From Alsobacter ponti (GTDB taxonomy: Bacteria; Pseudomonadota; Alphaproteobacteria; Rhizobiales; Beijerinckiaceae): a DNA stretch of 64,000 nt. Shown here piece by piece: positions 1 to 8,820 of the stretch (position 1 is its first letter; every line of letters starts with the position of its first letter). The stretch lies in contig NZ_JANCLU010000001.1 in assembly GCF_024294805.1 (NCBI RefSeq), positions 248,001 to 312,000 of the forward strand. The letters run 5' to 3'. The position numbers and the translations under genes are program-made. The notes beneath the pieces are model-generated. The model saw only the letters and a program-made list of their open reading frames with translations, was not told the origin of the DNA and ran no database searches.

Positions 1-390
1 GCCGTGATGACCCCGTTCGCGAAGGACCTCTCCGAGCGCGACATGCAGGACCTCGCGTCGTATTACGCGTTCCTGCCGCGACTGCCGGGCTACCATCCGG
101 TGCAGGAGAAGCCCGCGCCGCGCATCGTTATCAACGGCGCGCCCATGCGCGGCATCGCCCCGTGCGGGTCGTGCCACGGCGCGCTCGACAACAAGACGGG
201 CAGCCCCTGGCTTGAGGGCCAGCCGGCCGCCTACGTGAAGGCGCAGCTGTTCGCCTTCGCCTCCGGCGAGCGGCGCAACGACATCAGCCAGCAGATGCGC
301 AACATCGCGCGGCGCATGACGCCGGAGGAGATCCAGCTCGCGTCCGAGTGGTACGCTTCCCAGCCGTCGACGACGATTCACACGAACTGA
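1..390 (+). CDS. c-type cytochrome, C-terminal part (5' end outside window)
   Basis: This is the 3' end of a gene that begins before the window; the frame is open from the first base, so the GTG at 4 and ATG at 7 are probably internal. One haem-binding CGSCH motif lies at bases 163-177 and would bind haem c through its two cysteines and histidine. A methionine after SQQ, in the helix MRNIARRM, is the likely second axial ligand. The layout (a helix ending in LPRLPGY, a linker, then a haem domain) matches the second half of di-haem cytochrome c4/c553-type proteins, which are exported and carry electrons in the periplasm. The partner oxidase or dehydrogenase is not visible. Confidence 0.8.
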   Translation, partial: AVMTPFAKDLSERDMQDLASYYAFLPRLPGYHPVQEKPAPRIVINGAPMRGIAPCGSCHGALDNKTGSPWLEGQPAAYVKAQLFAFASGERRNDISQQMRNIARRMTPEEIQLASEWYASQPSTTIHTN

Positions 391-458
391 GCTTCGCGCG
401 CCATCGTCCTCAGGCGGCCGGCAAGCGCGGTCACGCGCGGCGGCGTTGGAGAAACGAG

Positions 459-980
459 ATGGCGTCCCTCTACGACCTCAGCGTGCCGACCTTCCTGCAG
501 ACCGTCAGAGCGCTGGGAGGTTTTCTCGGCCGCGCGGCCGCCCACTTTGCAGGCGCAGGCGTCGACCCCGACGCGTTCGTGCATACCCGTTTGTTCGACG
601 ACATGGCGCCGTTCCACTTCCAGGTCGAGGCGGCGACGCATCATGCCGTGTGGGGCGTCGAGGCTCTCAGGACGGGCGCGTTCACCCCTCCCGCCCTGGT
701 CGGGCCGGTTCCCTTCGCCGACCTGCGGGCGATGGTCGGCAAGGCGGAGACGGCGCTGGAGGCGTTCGTCCCCGAAGAGATCGCCGCCTGCGCGGGCAAG
801 CGCCTGGACCTCCAGATCGGCCCGCGACGGCTCGCCTTCACGGCGGAGACCTTCATTCTCTCGTTCTCCCTGCCGAACTTCCATTTCCACGCCGTCACCG
901 CCTACAACCTCCTGCGCTCGCACGGCGTGCCGCTCGGCAAGCGCGACTACGAGGGCCGGCTGCGCACCCGTTCGTCCTGA
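459..980 (+). CDS. DUF1993 family protein
   Basis: A 173-residue protein of the DUF1993 family, which belongs to the DinB-like helical bundle proteins and has no established reaction. The diagnostic C-terminal block is present: FHFHAVTAYNLLRSHGVPLG followed by KRDYEG. An HFQVEAATHH stretch in the first third supplies histidines of the kind seen in metal-binding DinB-like folds. ATG at 459 was chosen because the family normally starts with a short M-x-x-LYDLSVP segment; a longer open frame exists upstream but is not family-like. It lies between a cytochrome gene and an AraC regulator, and nothing ties it functionally to either. Confidence 0.85.
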   Translation: MASLYDLSVPTFLQTVRALGGFLGRAAAHFAGAGVDPDAFVHTRLFDDMAPFHFQVEAATHHAVWGVEALRTGAFTPPALVGPVPFADLRAMVGKAETALEAFVPEEIAACAGKRLDLQIGPRRLAFTAETFILSFSLPNFHFHAVTAYNLLRSHGVPLGKRDYEGRLRTRSS

Positions 981-1083
981 GCCGATCCAGCCCAGGTTCG
1001 CAGTCCGTCCGGCGGCCCTGCGCGGCGTTCCAAAGCGATGTATTGTCCCGCTCGCCGATGGCGCAGATGGACCGGGGCGGGGG

Positions 1084-2136
1084 ATGCGAACACGGACAGT
1101 GAAGCCGGACGCCGCGACAGGCCGCCAGCGGCCGCGCCTGCGCGTCGGCTTCATCCTCGCCAACAACTTCACGCTGAGCGCGCTCTCACTGTTTCTCGAC
1201 ACGTTGCGGCTGGCAGCCGACGAGGGGGACCTGTCGCGGCGCATCCAATGCGACTGGACGGTGATGAGCTCCGGCGCGCCATTCCTGCGGGCGAGCTGCG
1301 GCCTCGAGGTCCGGCCGGACGCCGGCCTGCTGGACCCGTCGGAGTTCGACTACATCGCCGTTATCGGCGGGGTCCTACACCGGGGCCAGCAGGTCGACGC
1401 CGAGACCGAAGCCTACCTCAAGCGCTGCGCGTCGGCGGGCGTTCCGCTGATCGGCGTGTGCACCGGGACGTTCGTGCTGGCCCGCGCGGGCCTGCTCTCC
1501 GGGCACAAATGCTGCGTCAGCTGGTATCACCACCACGACATGCTCCAGGAGTTCGGCGACGTCGAACCGGTGTCCGACCGGCTCTTCCTGATCAGCGGCG
1601 ACCGCATCACCAGTTCCGGCGGGGCGGGTGTCGCGGACCTCGCCGCGACCCTGGTGGACCGGCATGTCGGCGCGTCGGCCGCTCGCAAGAGCCTCAGCAT
1701 CCTCCTTTTCGAGAGCACGCGGCCGGACGACGCGCCCCAGCCCTCGCCGACCTTCATGCCCAAATCGGGCTCGCCGACCGTGCGGCGCGTGGTTTCGCTG
1801 ATGGAGCAGAACCGCGAAGTTCCGCTGCCCATCGAGGCGCTGGCCTCCCGGGTCGGGCTGAGCCCCCGGCAGCTCTCGCGCCTGTTCGTCGCCGAATTCG
1901 GCCAGCCGCCCGCCGCGGTCTACCGCCGCGTGCGCCTCACCTACGGCCGCTGGCTGCTGGAGCGCTCGTCCCAGTCGGTCGCCCGAATCGCCGTCCTGGC
2001 GGGCTTCGCGGACGGGGCCCATTTCGGCCGGGAGTTTCGGCGTATGTTCGGGGCGAGCCCGGCCGAGTTCCGCAGGACGAGCGGGCGCGCCGACCGTACC
2101 GCGTCCGAGCTGCCCGCGGATCGGCGGCCGTTCTAG
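1084..2136 (+). CDS. GlxA-family AraC-type transcriptional regulator, GbdR-like
   Basis: A 350-residue activator with two domains. Residues about 18-210 form a DJ-1/PfpI (glutamine amidotransferase-like) domain with the nucleophile-elbow cysteine in GVCTGTF (C126). Residues about 233-335 form an AraC DNA-binding domain with two helix-turn-helix units (EALASRVGLSPRQLSRLF and IAVLAGFADGAHFGREFRRM). In characterised relatives such as GbdR the first domain senses glycine betaine or dimethylglycine. The gene lies 109 bp upstream of soxBDAG on the same strand, so activation of the sarcosine genes is the natural inference. ATG at 1084 puts the amidotransferase fold near the N-terminus as usual; the frame stays open further upstream without family similarity. 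Confidence 0.85.
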   Translation: MRTRTVKPDAATGRQRPRLRVGFILANNFTLSALSLFLDTLRLAADEGDLSRRIQCDWTVMSSGAPFLRASCGLEVRPDAGLLDPSEFDYIAVIGGVLHRGQQVDAETEAYLKRCASAGVPLIGVCTGTFVLARAGLLSGHKCCVSWYHHHDMLQEFGDVEPVSDRLFLISGDRITSSGGAGVADLAATLVDRHVGASAARKSLSILLFESTRPDDAPQPSPTFMPKSGSPTVRRVVSLMEQNREVPLPIEALASRVGLSPRQLSRLFVAEFGQPPAAVYRRVRLTYGRWLLERSSQSVARIAVLAGFADGAHFGREFRRMFGASPAEFRRTSGRADRTASELPADRRPF

Positions 2137-2245
2137 GAGACACCGGCCGAACCGCTCGTGGCCGAAATCTACTCCCGGAGCGTCCGTTTTCTTCTCGACC
2201 TGCCGCCCGGCTCTAGGCATCCTCTCCCGAGACAAGGGGAAGTCC

Positions 2246-3496
2246 ATGAAGTTTTCGGCCCTCACCATTCTTCGCCAGGCGCTGGCCGGCAATCTGGGCT
2301 GGCCCGAGCAGTGGCGCTCGCCCGAACCGAAGCCGGCCTACGACGCGGTGATCGTGGGCGGCGGCGGACACGGGCTGGCCACCGCCTACTACATGGCCAA
2401 GGAACACGGCATGCGGAACATCGCCGTCGTCGAGCGCGGATGGCTCGGCGGCGGCAACACGGGCCGCAATACGACGATCATTCGCTCCAACTATTTGTGG
2501 GAGGAGAGCGAGGGGCTGTACGAGCACGCCCTCAAGCTGTGGGAAGGCCTGTCGCAGGAACTCAACTACAACGTCATGTACTCCGCGCGCGGCGTCATGA
2601 TGCTCGCCCACAACGTGCACGACGTGCAGGTCTTCAAGCGGCACGTCCACGCCAACCGGCTCCAGGGCATCGACAACGAATGGCTGACGCCGGAGCAGGC
2701 CAAGGCGTTCTGCCCCATCCTGAACATCGAGAAGGGCATCCGCTATCCCATCGTCGGCGCGGCGCTGCAGCGGCGCGGCGGCACGGCCCGGCACGACGCC
2801 GTGGCGTGGGGCTATGCCCGCGGCGCGTCGGCGCTCGGCGTCGACATCATCCAGAATTGCGAGGTCACGGGGATCGACCGCGACGCCTCGGGCGCGGTCT
2901 CGGGCCTGCGCACCACCAAGGGCGACATCCGCACCCGCCGCATCGGCGTGGTGGCGGCCGGGCACACCAGCGTGGTGATGGCCATGGCCGGGGTCCGGAT
3001 GCCGCTGGAGAGCTACCCGCTTCAGGCGCTGGTGTCCGAGCCGGTCAAGCCGATCATGCCCTGCGTCGTCATGTCCAACACGATCCACGCCTACATGTCG
3101 CAGTCCGACAAGGGCGAGCTGGTGATCGGCGCGGGCACCGACGCCTACACGTCCTACTCGCAGACCGGCGGGTTGCACATCGCGTCCCACACGCTCGACG
3201 CCATCTGTGAGCTGTTCCCCGTCGTGCGCCGCATGCGCATGTTGCGCAACTGGGGCGGCATCGTCGACGTCACGCCGGATCGCTCGCCGATCATCGGCAA
3301 CACGCCGGTGCCGGGCCTGTTCGTGAATTGCGGCTGGGGCACGGGCGGCTTCAAGGCGACGCCGGGCTCGGGCCATGTCTTCGCGCACACCGTGGCGCGC
3401 GGCGAGCCGCACCCGATCAACGCCGCCTTCACGCTCGACCGCTTCCGTACTGGCCGCCTGATCGACGAGGCCGCCGCGGCGGCCGTGGCGCACTGA
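2246..3496 (+). CDS. soxB: Sarcosine oxidase, beta subunit
   Basis: The 416-residue FAD/FMN subunit of heterotetrameric sarcosine oxidase, which oxidatively demethylates sarcosine in the cytoplasm to glycine, hydrogen peroxide and methylene-tetrahydrofolate. An N-terminal dinucleotide-binding site (IVGGGGHGLATAYY, residues 36-49) and a C-terminal FAD site (WGTGGFKATPGSG) mark a D-amino-acid-oxidase fold. The ARHD stretch at residues 181-184 sits where SoxB proteins hold covalent FMN, and H183 is the candidate attachment residue. Full family length. It is the first gene of soxB-soxD-soxA-soxG, the standard order, with soxD starting 11 bp after its stop. Confidence 0.96.
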   Translation: MKFSALTILRQALAGNLGWPEQWRSPEPKPAYDAVIVGGGGHGLATAYYMAKEHGMRNIAVVERGWLGGGNTGRNTTIIRSNYLWEESEGLYEHALKLWEGLSQELNYNVMYSARGVMMLAHNVHDVQVFKRHVHANRLQGIDNEWLTPEQAKAFCPILNIEKGIRYPIVGAALQRRGGTARHDAVAWGYARGASALGVDIIQNCEVTGIDRDASGAVSGLRTTKGDIRTRRIGVVAAGHTSVVMAMAGVRMPLESYPLQALVSEPVKPIMPCVVMSNTIHAYMSQSDKGELVIGAGTDAYTSYSQTGGLHIASHTLDAICELFPVVRRMRMLRNWGGIVDVTPDRSPIIGNTPVPGLFVNCGWGTGGFKATPGSGHVFAHTVARGEPHPINAAFTLDRFRTGRLIDEAAAAAVAH

Positions 3497-3507
3497 GAGA
3501 TCGCCCC

Positions 3508-3819
3508 ATGCTCCTCATCCGTTGCCCGGTCTGCGAGATGGACCGCCCCGAACTCGAGTTCCGCTATGGCGGCGAGGCCCATATCGCCCGGCCCCTCGAC
3601 CCCTCCAAGGTTTCCGACGAGGAATGGGCCGACTTCCTCTACTTCCGCACCAATCCGAAGGGCCTGCACGTGGAGCGCTGGCGCCATACGGCCGGATGCG
3701 GCCGCTTCTTCAACGCCGTGCGCCATACCGTGACGGACAGGTTCGTGACGACCTACAAGTCCGGCGAACCCCGGCCCGACCTCGAGGCGCTGGCGCGCAA
3801 GCTGGAGTCCGCCCGATGA
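3508..3819 (+). CDS. soxD: Sarcosine oxidase, delta subunit
   Basis: A 103-residue zinc-binding subunit of tetrameric sarcosine oxidase. It opens with CPVC (C6, C9) and has a later GCGRFF cysteine; in known structures three cysteines and a histidine hold one zinc. The FRTNPKG and RFFNAVRHT blocks are typical of the family. The start ATG at 3508 follows soxB closely. The stop overlaps the soxA start in an ATGA junction at 3816-3819, suggesting translational coupling between delta and alpha subunits. Confidence 0.96.
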   Translation: MLLIRCPVCEMDRPELEFRYGGEAHIARPLDPSKVSDEEWADFLYFRTNPKGLHVERWRHTAGCGRFFNAVRHTVTDRFVTTYKSGEPRPDLEALARKLESAR

Positions 3820-6800
3820 ACGCGCCTTTCCGCACCGAAGCCGGGGGCCGCGTCGACCGCGCGCGGCCCCTGAGCTTCACCTTCGACGGCAAGTCCTACC
3901 CGGGATTTGAGGGCGACACGCTCGCGTCGGCGCTCCTCGCCAACGGCGTTCATCTCGTCGGACGCTCGTTCAAGTACCACCGTCCGCGCGGCCTGTTGTC
4001 GGCCGGGGCCGAGGAGCCGAACGCCCTCGTCGGTGTGGGGCGCGGCGGGCGCTACACGCCCAACCTGCGGGCGACGCAGGTCGAGCTGTTCGACGGCCTG
4101 GTGGCGGAAAGCCAGAACCGCTGGCCGTCGCTCGGCTTCGACGTCGGCGAGGTCAACGATCTCGCTCCGGCGGGGCTTCTCTCCGCCGGCTTCTACTACA
4201 AGACCTTCATGGCCCCGGCCGGGGCGTGGAAGTCCGTGTTCGAGCCGATCATCCGCAAGACGGCCGGTCTCGGCGTCGCGCCGCAGGAGCCCGACCCCGA
4301 CCACTACACGCACCGTCACGCGTTCTGCGACGTGCTGGTGGTGGGCGCCGGCGCGGCGGGCCTCGCCGCGGCGCTCGCGGCCGCCGGGGCTGGAGCGCGC
4401 GTCATCCTCGCCGACGAGCAGGCGGAGTTGGGCGGGGGCCTGCTCTCCGAGCGCGGCGCGACCATCGACGGGGTGGAGGCGTCCGCCTGGGCGGAGCGGA
4501 CCGTGGCCGCGCTGCGGGCCAACCCCAACGTCACGCTGCTCACCCGCGCCCAGTGCTTCGGCTACTACGCCCAGAACTTCCTCGGCATCGTCGAGAGGCT
4601 CACCGACCACGCGTCGTCGCCACATCCCGACCTGCCGCGCGAACGGATGTGGAAGGTGCGCGCCAAGCAGGTCGTGCTCGCGACCGGCGCCATCGAACGG
4701 CCCTTCTGCTTCCCCGACAACGACCGGCCGGGCGTGATGCTGGCTTCAGCCGCGCGCACCTACGTCAACCGCTACGGCGTGCGGCCCGGCTCGCGCGCCC
4801 TCGTCTTCACGGCCGACGAGAGCGGCTATGCCGCCGCGCTCGACCTCGCCTCGGCGGGCTTGGCGGTCGTCTGCATCGCCGAACTGAGGGCGCAGGCCGA
4901 CGGCCCCGGTGCGCGGGCCGCCCGCGCCGCCGGCCTGGCGGTGCATCCCTCGACCGTGGTGACGGGGGTGTCCGGACGGCTGCGCGTCACCGGCGCGACG
5001 CTCGGCGCGATCGGGCCTGACGGCCGCGTCACGCCCGGCCAGACGGTCGCCTGTGACCTGGTGCTGATGGCGGGAGGCTGGACGCCGGCCGTGCACCTGT
5101 TCTCGCAGTCGCGCGGCAAGCTCCGCTTCGACGAGGAGCGGCAGGTCTATTTGCCCGGCGTTTCGGCGCAGGACGAGCGCTCGGCGGGCGCGTGCAACGG
5201 CACGTTCGGCATCGCCGCCTCGCTGGCCGAGGGGTTCGCCGCGGGGGCCGACGCCGCGACGAAAGCGGGCTTCGCCGCGACCGCGCCGGCGACGCCGGAC
5301 GTGAAGGGCGAGATCGTGCCGGCGGGCGGTTTCCACGGCGCGGTGCCGCATCACCGCGACCCGCAGAAGGTGAAGGCCTTCGTCGACTTTCAGAACGACG
5401 TCACCGCCAAGGACATCAAGCTCGCGGTGCGCGAGGGCATGCGCTCCATCGAGCACGTGAAGCGCTACACCACCAACGGCATGGCGACGGACCAGGGCAA
5501 GACCTCGAACATGCAGGGGCTCGCCATCGCCTCCGACGCGCTCGGCAAGCCCATGCCGCAGGTGGGTCTCACGACGTTCCGGCCGCCCTATACGCCGGTC
5601 ACCTTCGGCGCGTTCGCCGGCCATTCGCGCGGTCTCGCGTTCGATCCCATCCGGCGCACGCCGACGCACGACTGGGCGGCGGCCCAGGGCGCGGTGTTCG
5701 AGGACGTGGGGATGTGGAAGCGGGCCTGGTTCTTCCCTCGACGGGGCGAGGACATGCACGCGGCAGTCGAGCGCGAATGCCGCCAGGTGCGCGCCTCCGT
5801 GGGCATCTTCGACGGCTCGACGCTCGGCAAGATCGAGGTGGTCGGGCCGGACGCGGCGGAGTTCATGAACCGGCTCTACACGAACCCCTGGTCCAAGCTC
5901 GAGCCCGGGCGGTGCCGCTACGGCCTCATGCTGAACGAGGCCGGCTTCGTGATGGACGACGGCGTGATCGGACGCCTCGCGGCGGACCGCTTCCATGTCA
6001 CCACCACGACCGGCGGCGCGCCGCGCGTCCTCGCTCACATGGAGGACTATCTCCAGACCGAGTTCACCGATCTCAAGGTGTGGCTGACCTCCACCACCGA
6101 GCAGTGGGCGGTCATCGCCGTGCAGGGCCCCAACGCGCGCAAGGTGCTGGAGCCGCTGGTCGAGGGCATCGACATCTCCGCCGCGGCCATGCCGCACATG
6201 AGCCTGCGCGAGGGCCGGATTTGCGGCGTTCCCACCCGGCTCTTCCGCGTGAGCTTCACCGGCGAGCTGGGCTTCGAGGTGAACGTGCCGGCCGACTACG
6301 GACAGGCCGTCTGGGAGGCGGTGTGGGCCGAGGGCCAGAAGCACGACATGGTCGCCTACGGCACGGAATCCATGCACGTGCTGCGCGCCGAGAAGGGCTA
6401 CATCATCGTCGGCCAGGAGACCGACGGCACGGTAACGCCGAACGACCTCGGCCTCGACTGGGCGATCGGCAAGGCCAAGCCCGACTTCGTCGGCAAGCGC
6501 TCCCTGACCCGCCCCGATCTGGTGAAGGCCGACCGGAAGCAACTGGTCGGCCTCCTCACCGAGGATCCCGCCGTGCTGCTGGAGGAAGGCGCGCAGGTCG
6601 CGGCCGTGGCGACGCCGGTGCGCGGCACGCCCGCGCTCGGCCACGTCACCTCCGCCTATCGCAGCCCGGCGGCGGGCCGGTCGATCGCCATGGCTCTCGT
6701 CGCCGGAGGGCGGGCGCGCAAGGGGCAGACGCTCTACGTACCGATGGCGAACGGGGCCATCGCCGTCACCGTCACCGATCCGATTTTCTTTGACCCGAAG

Positions 6801-6821
6801 GGCGAGCGCCTCGATGTCTGA
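3816..6821 (+). CDS. soxA: Sarcosine oxidase, alpha subunit
   Basis: A 1001-residue subunit, the expected full length. The N-terminal part (about 1-160) is the ferredoxin-like/linker region with FEGDTLASALLANGV and FKYHRPRG. An NAD-binding Rossmann fold follows ([13 protein letters not shown], glycines at 177-182), and the C-terminal 390 residues are a GcvT-like folate-binding domain (ECRQVRASVGIFDGSTLGKI onward). The folate domain captures the one-carbon unit from sarcosine as methylene-THF. The ATG at 3816 overlaps the soxD stop, and the end overlaps the soxG start by eight bases, so all four subunits are probably made from one message. Confidence 0.97.
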   Translation: MNAPFRTEAGGRVDRARPLSFTFDGKSYPGFEGDTLASALLANGVHLVGRSFKYHRPRGLLSAGAEEPNALVGVGRGGRYTPNLRATQVELFDGLVAESQNRWPSLGFDVGEVNDLAPAGLLSAGFYYKTFMAPAGAWKSVFEPIIRKTAGLGVAPQEPDPDHYTHRHAFCDVLVVGAGAAGLAAALAAAGAGARVILADEQAELGGGLLSERGATIDGVEASAWAERTVAALRANPNVTLLTRAQCFGYYAQNFLGIVERLTDHASSPHPDLPRERMWKVRAKQVVLATGAIERPFCFPDNDRPGVMLASAARTYVNRYGVRPGSRALVFTADESGYAAALDLASAGLAVVCIAELRAQADGPGARAARAAGLAVHPSTVVTGVSGRLRVTGATLGAIGPDGRVTPGQTVACDLVLMAGGWTPAVHLFSQSRGKLRFDEERQVYLPGVSAQDERSAGACNGTFGIAASLAEGFAAGADAATKAGFAATAPATPDVKGEIVPAGGFHGAVPHHRDPQKVKAFVDFQNDVTAKDIKLAVREGMRSIEHVKRYTTNGMATDQGKTSNMQGLAIASDALGKPMPQVGLTTFRPPYTPVTFGAFAGHSRGLAFDPIRRTPTHDWAAAQGAVFEDVGMWKRAWFFPRRGEDMHAAVERECRQVRASVGIFDGSTLGKIEVVGPDAAEFMNRLYTNPWSKLEPGRCRYGLMLNEAGFVMDDGVIGRLAADRFHVTTTTGGAPRVLAHMEDYLQTEFTDLKVWLTSTTEQWAVIAVQGPNARKVLEPLVEGIDISAAAMPHMSLREGRICGVPTRLFRVSFTGELGFEVNVPADYGQAVWEAVWAEGQKHDMVAYGTESMHVLRAEKGYIIVGQETDGTVTPNDLGLDWAIGKAKPDFVGKRSLTRPDLVKADRKQLVGLLTEDPAVLLEEGAQVAAVATPVRGTPALGHVTSAYRSPAAGRSIAMALVAGGRARKGQTLYVPMANGAIAVTVTDPIFFDPKGERLDV

Positions 6822-7383
6822 CGCCACCATCACCGCCGCTCGCCGCTCGCCGCTGTCCGCCGAGGCGAGCTCGCTCGGCGGCGTCACCCTCACGCCCGGC
6901 GCGCCGCTCCTGCGCCTGATCCTGCGCGGCGCCGAAGCCGCCGAGGCTGCCGACACGGCCTTCGGAGCCGACCTGCCGCGCCGCCCCAACCGCTCCGCCA
7001 CGGCGGGAGAACGGGCGGCGCTCTGGCTCGGGCCCGACGAATGGCTGCTCCTCGCGCCCGAGTCCGACGCGGCCAGCCTGCCGGCGTCGCTCGCGAGCGC
7101 GCTGGCGCAAGCGCCGCACGCGCTCGTCAACGTGTCCCATCGGCAGACGGCGATCCTGGTCTCGGGATCCGGCGTCGAGCCGTTGCTGAACGCCTTCGTG
7201 CCGCTGGAGCTGACCGAGGCGGCGTTCCCGGTCGGCATGGCGACCCGAACGATCTTCGAAAAGGCCGAAATCGTGCTGTGGCGCACGGGTTCGGCCGCTT
7301 TTCACATTGAAGTCTGGCGGTCCTTCGCCCCCTATGTGTGGGAGCTTCTGGAAGCCGTCAGGCGCGAGAACGCAGCCAATTGA
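6814..7383 (+). CDS. soxG: Sarcosine oxidase, gamma subunit
   Basis: A 189-residue non-catalytic subunit with a GcvT-like fold that packs against the alpha-beta core of sarcosine oxidase. Recognisable blocks are LWLGPDEWLLLAP and LVNVSHRQTAILVSG, followed by the C-terminal VLWRTGSAAFHIEVWRSFAP. ATG at 6814 lies inside the end of soxA (eight-base overlap), the arrangement expected for coupled translation. It is the last sox gene; sdaA begins 48 bp later. Confidence 0.95.
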   Translation: MSDATITAARRSPLSAEASSLGGVTLTPGAPLLRLILRGAEAAEAADTAFGADLPRRPNRSATAGERAALWLGPDEWLLLAPESDAASLPASLASALAQAPHALVNVSHRQTAILVSGSGVEPLLNAFVPLELTEAAFPVGMATRTIFEKAEIVLWRTGSAAFHIEVWRSFAPYVWELLEAVRRENAAN

Positions 7384-7431
7384 GAATCGAACGGCGAGCC
7401 TCGCTTCCCCCATCCGTCCGCGAGACCCGAC

Positions 7432-8793
7432 ATGATCAGCGCATTCGACCTCTTCAAGATCGGCATCGGCCCCTCGTCCTCGCACACCGTGGGGCCGATG
7501 AAGGCCGCCGCGGCGTTCGTGGCGGAACTCGCCGAACTCGGCGTGCCGGCCCGGATCGAGGCGGTGCTCTACGGCTCGCTCGCCTGGACGGGCAGGGGAC
7601 ACGGCACCGACCGCGCCGTCGTCCTCGGCCTGTGCGGGGAGCAGCCGGACACGGTGGACCTCGACCACGCCGAGACGCTATGGGCGCGGGTGCGCGAGGG
7701 CGGCGGCCTGCCGCTCGCAGGCGGCGCCGTGGTGCCGTTTCGCATGGACGACGACCTGATCCTCGACTGCGCGACGCAGCCGCCGTTGCATCCCAACACG
7801 ATGGCGCTCAAGGCCTTCGACGCGCAGGGCCGGACCCTGCTGCACCAGCGCTGGTGCTCCATCGGCGGCGGCTTCATCGTGCGGGAGGGCGCCGAGGAGA
7901 TTCCAAGGACGGTGACTGGAAACCTGCCGTTTCCGTATCGAAACGCGGCCGAACTTCTCTCCTTCGGCGCGGAATCCGGCCGCACCATCGCGCAGATGGC
8001 GCTCGCCAACGAAGAGGCGCTGCGTCCGCCGGGCGAGGTCGTGCAAGGTCTCGACCGGATCGGGGCGGCGATGCTGGCCTGCATCGACCGGGGCCTCGCG
8101 ACGACCGGCGAGTTGCCCGGCGGCCTGAAGGTCCGTCGACGGGCGGCCGCGCTCTACGCCCGGGTCCGCGACGAGACGAGGGCGAACGACCGGCCGCTGC
8201 ACGAGACAATGGATCTCCTGTCCGTCTTCGCCATGGCGGTGAACGAGGAGAACGCCGCCGGCGGGCGGGTCGTGACCGCGCCGACCAACGGCGCGGCGGG
8301 CGTCATTCCGGCGGTGCTGCGCTACTACCGCGACCGCTGCCCCGGCGCGACGGAGGAGGGCGCGCGGATTTTCCTGCTCACGGCGGCGGCGATCGGGGCG
8401 CTGTTCAAGATGAACGCCTCGATCTCGGGCGCCGAGGTCGGTTGCCAGGGCGAGGTGGGCGTCGCCTCGTCGATGGCGGCGGCCGGGCTCGCAGCGGCGC
8501 TCGGCGGCACCAACGCGCAGATCGAGAACGCGGCGGAGATCGCCATGGAGCACCATCTCGGCATGACCTGCGATCCCGTGGGGGGGCTCGTCCAGATTCC
8601 CTGCATCGAGAGGAATGCTTTCGGGGCGGTGAAGGCGGTGACCGCCGCCTCATTGGCCTTGAAGGAGGACGGATCCCACAAGATCAGCCTCGACCAGGTG
8701 GTCGCCACCATGCGCCAGACCGGGGCGGACATGCATCACAAGTACAAGGAGACGTCCCAGGGCGGACTCGCCGTCAACTGGGTCGAGTGTTGA
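7432..8793 (+). CDS. sdaA: L-serine ammonia-lyase (L-serine dehydratase), single-chain iron-sulfur type
   Basis: A 453-residue cytoplasmic enzyme converting L-serine to pyruvate and ammonia. The N-terminal beta domain carries [11 protein letters not shown], and the C-terminal alpha domain carries three cysteines, C338 (GCQGEVG), C380 and C391 ([13 protein letters not shown]). Their spacing of 42 and 11 residues equals that of the [4Fe-4S] cysteines of E. coli SdaA. Placed directly after soxBDAG, it completes a route in which glycine and methylene-THF from sarcosine are joined to serine by GlyA and drained to pyruvate. It faces the next gene tail to tail with 27 bp between stops and no obvious terminator. 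Confidence 0.97.
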   Translation: MISAFDLFKIGIGPSSSHTVGPMKAAAAFVAELAELGVPARIEAVLYGSLAWTGRGHGTDRAVVLGLCGEQPDTVDLDHAETLWARVREGGGLPLAGGAVVPFRMDDDLILDCATQPPLHPNTMALKAFDAQGRTLLHQRWCSIGGGFIVREGAEEIPRTVTGNLPFPYRNAAELLSFGAESGRTIAQMALANEEALRPPGEVVQGLDRIGAAMLACIDRGLATTGELPGGLKVRRRAAALYARVRDETRANDRPLHETMDLLSVFAMAVNEENAAGGRVVTAPTNGAAGVIPAVLRYYRDRCPGATEEGARIFLLTAAAIGALFKMNASISGAEVGCQGEVGVASSMAAAGLAAALGGTNAQIENAAEIAMEHHLGMTCDPVGGLVQIPCIERNAFGAVKAVTAASLALKEDGSHKISLDQVVATMRQTGADMHHKYKETSQGGLAVNWVEC

Positions 8794-8820
8794 GAAGTCC
8801 AGCCGCGGGCGCGGCCAGTC

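Noticed and set aside
378-1244. Long minus-strand frame opposite the DUF1993 and regulator genes
   Set aside because: It is a G/C-bias shadow: its protein is Arg/Ala/Gly-rich with no family features, and it overlaps two well-supported genes.
4746-7286. 846-codon minus-strand frame opposite soxA and soxG
   Set aside because: It lies entirely opposite sarcosine oxidase genes and encodes low-complexity, repeat-like sequence; high GC keeps stops rare.
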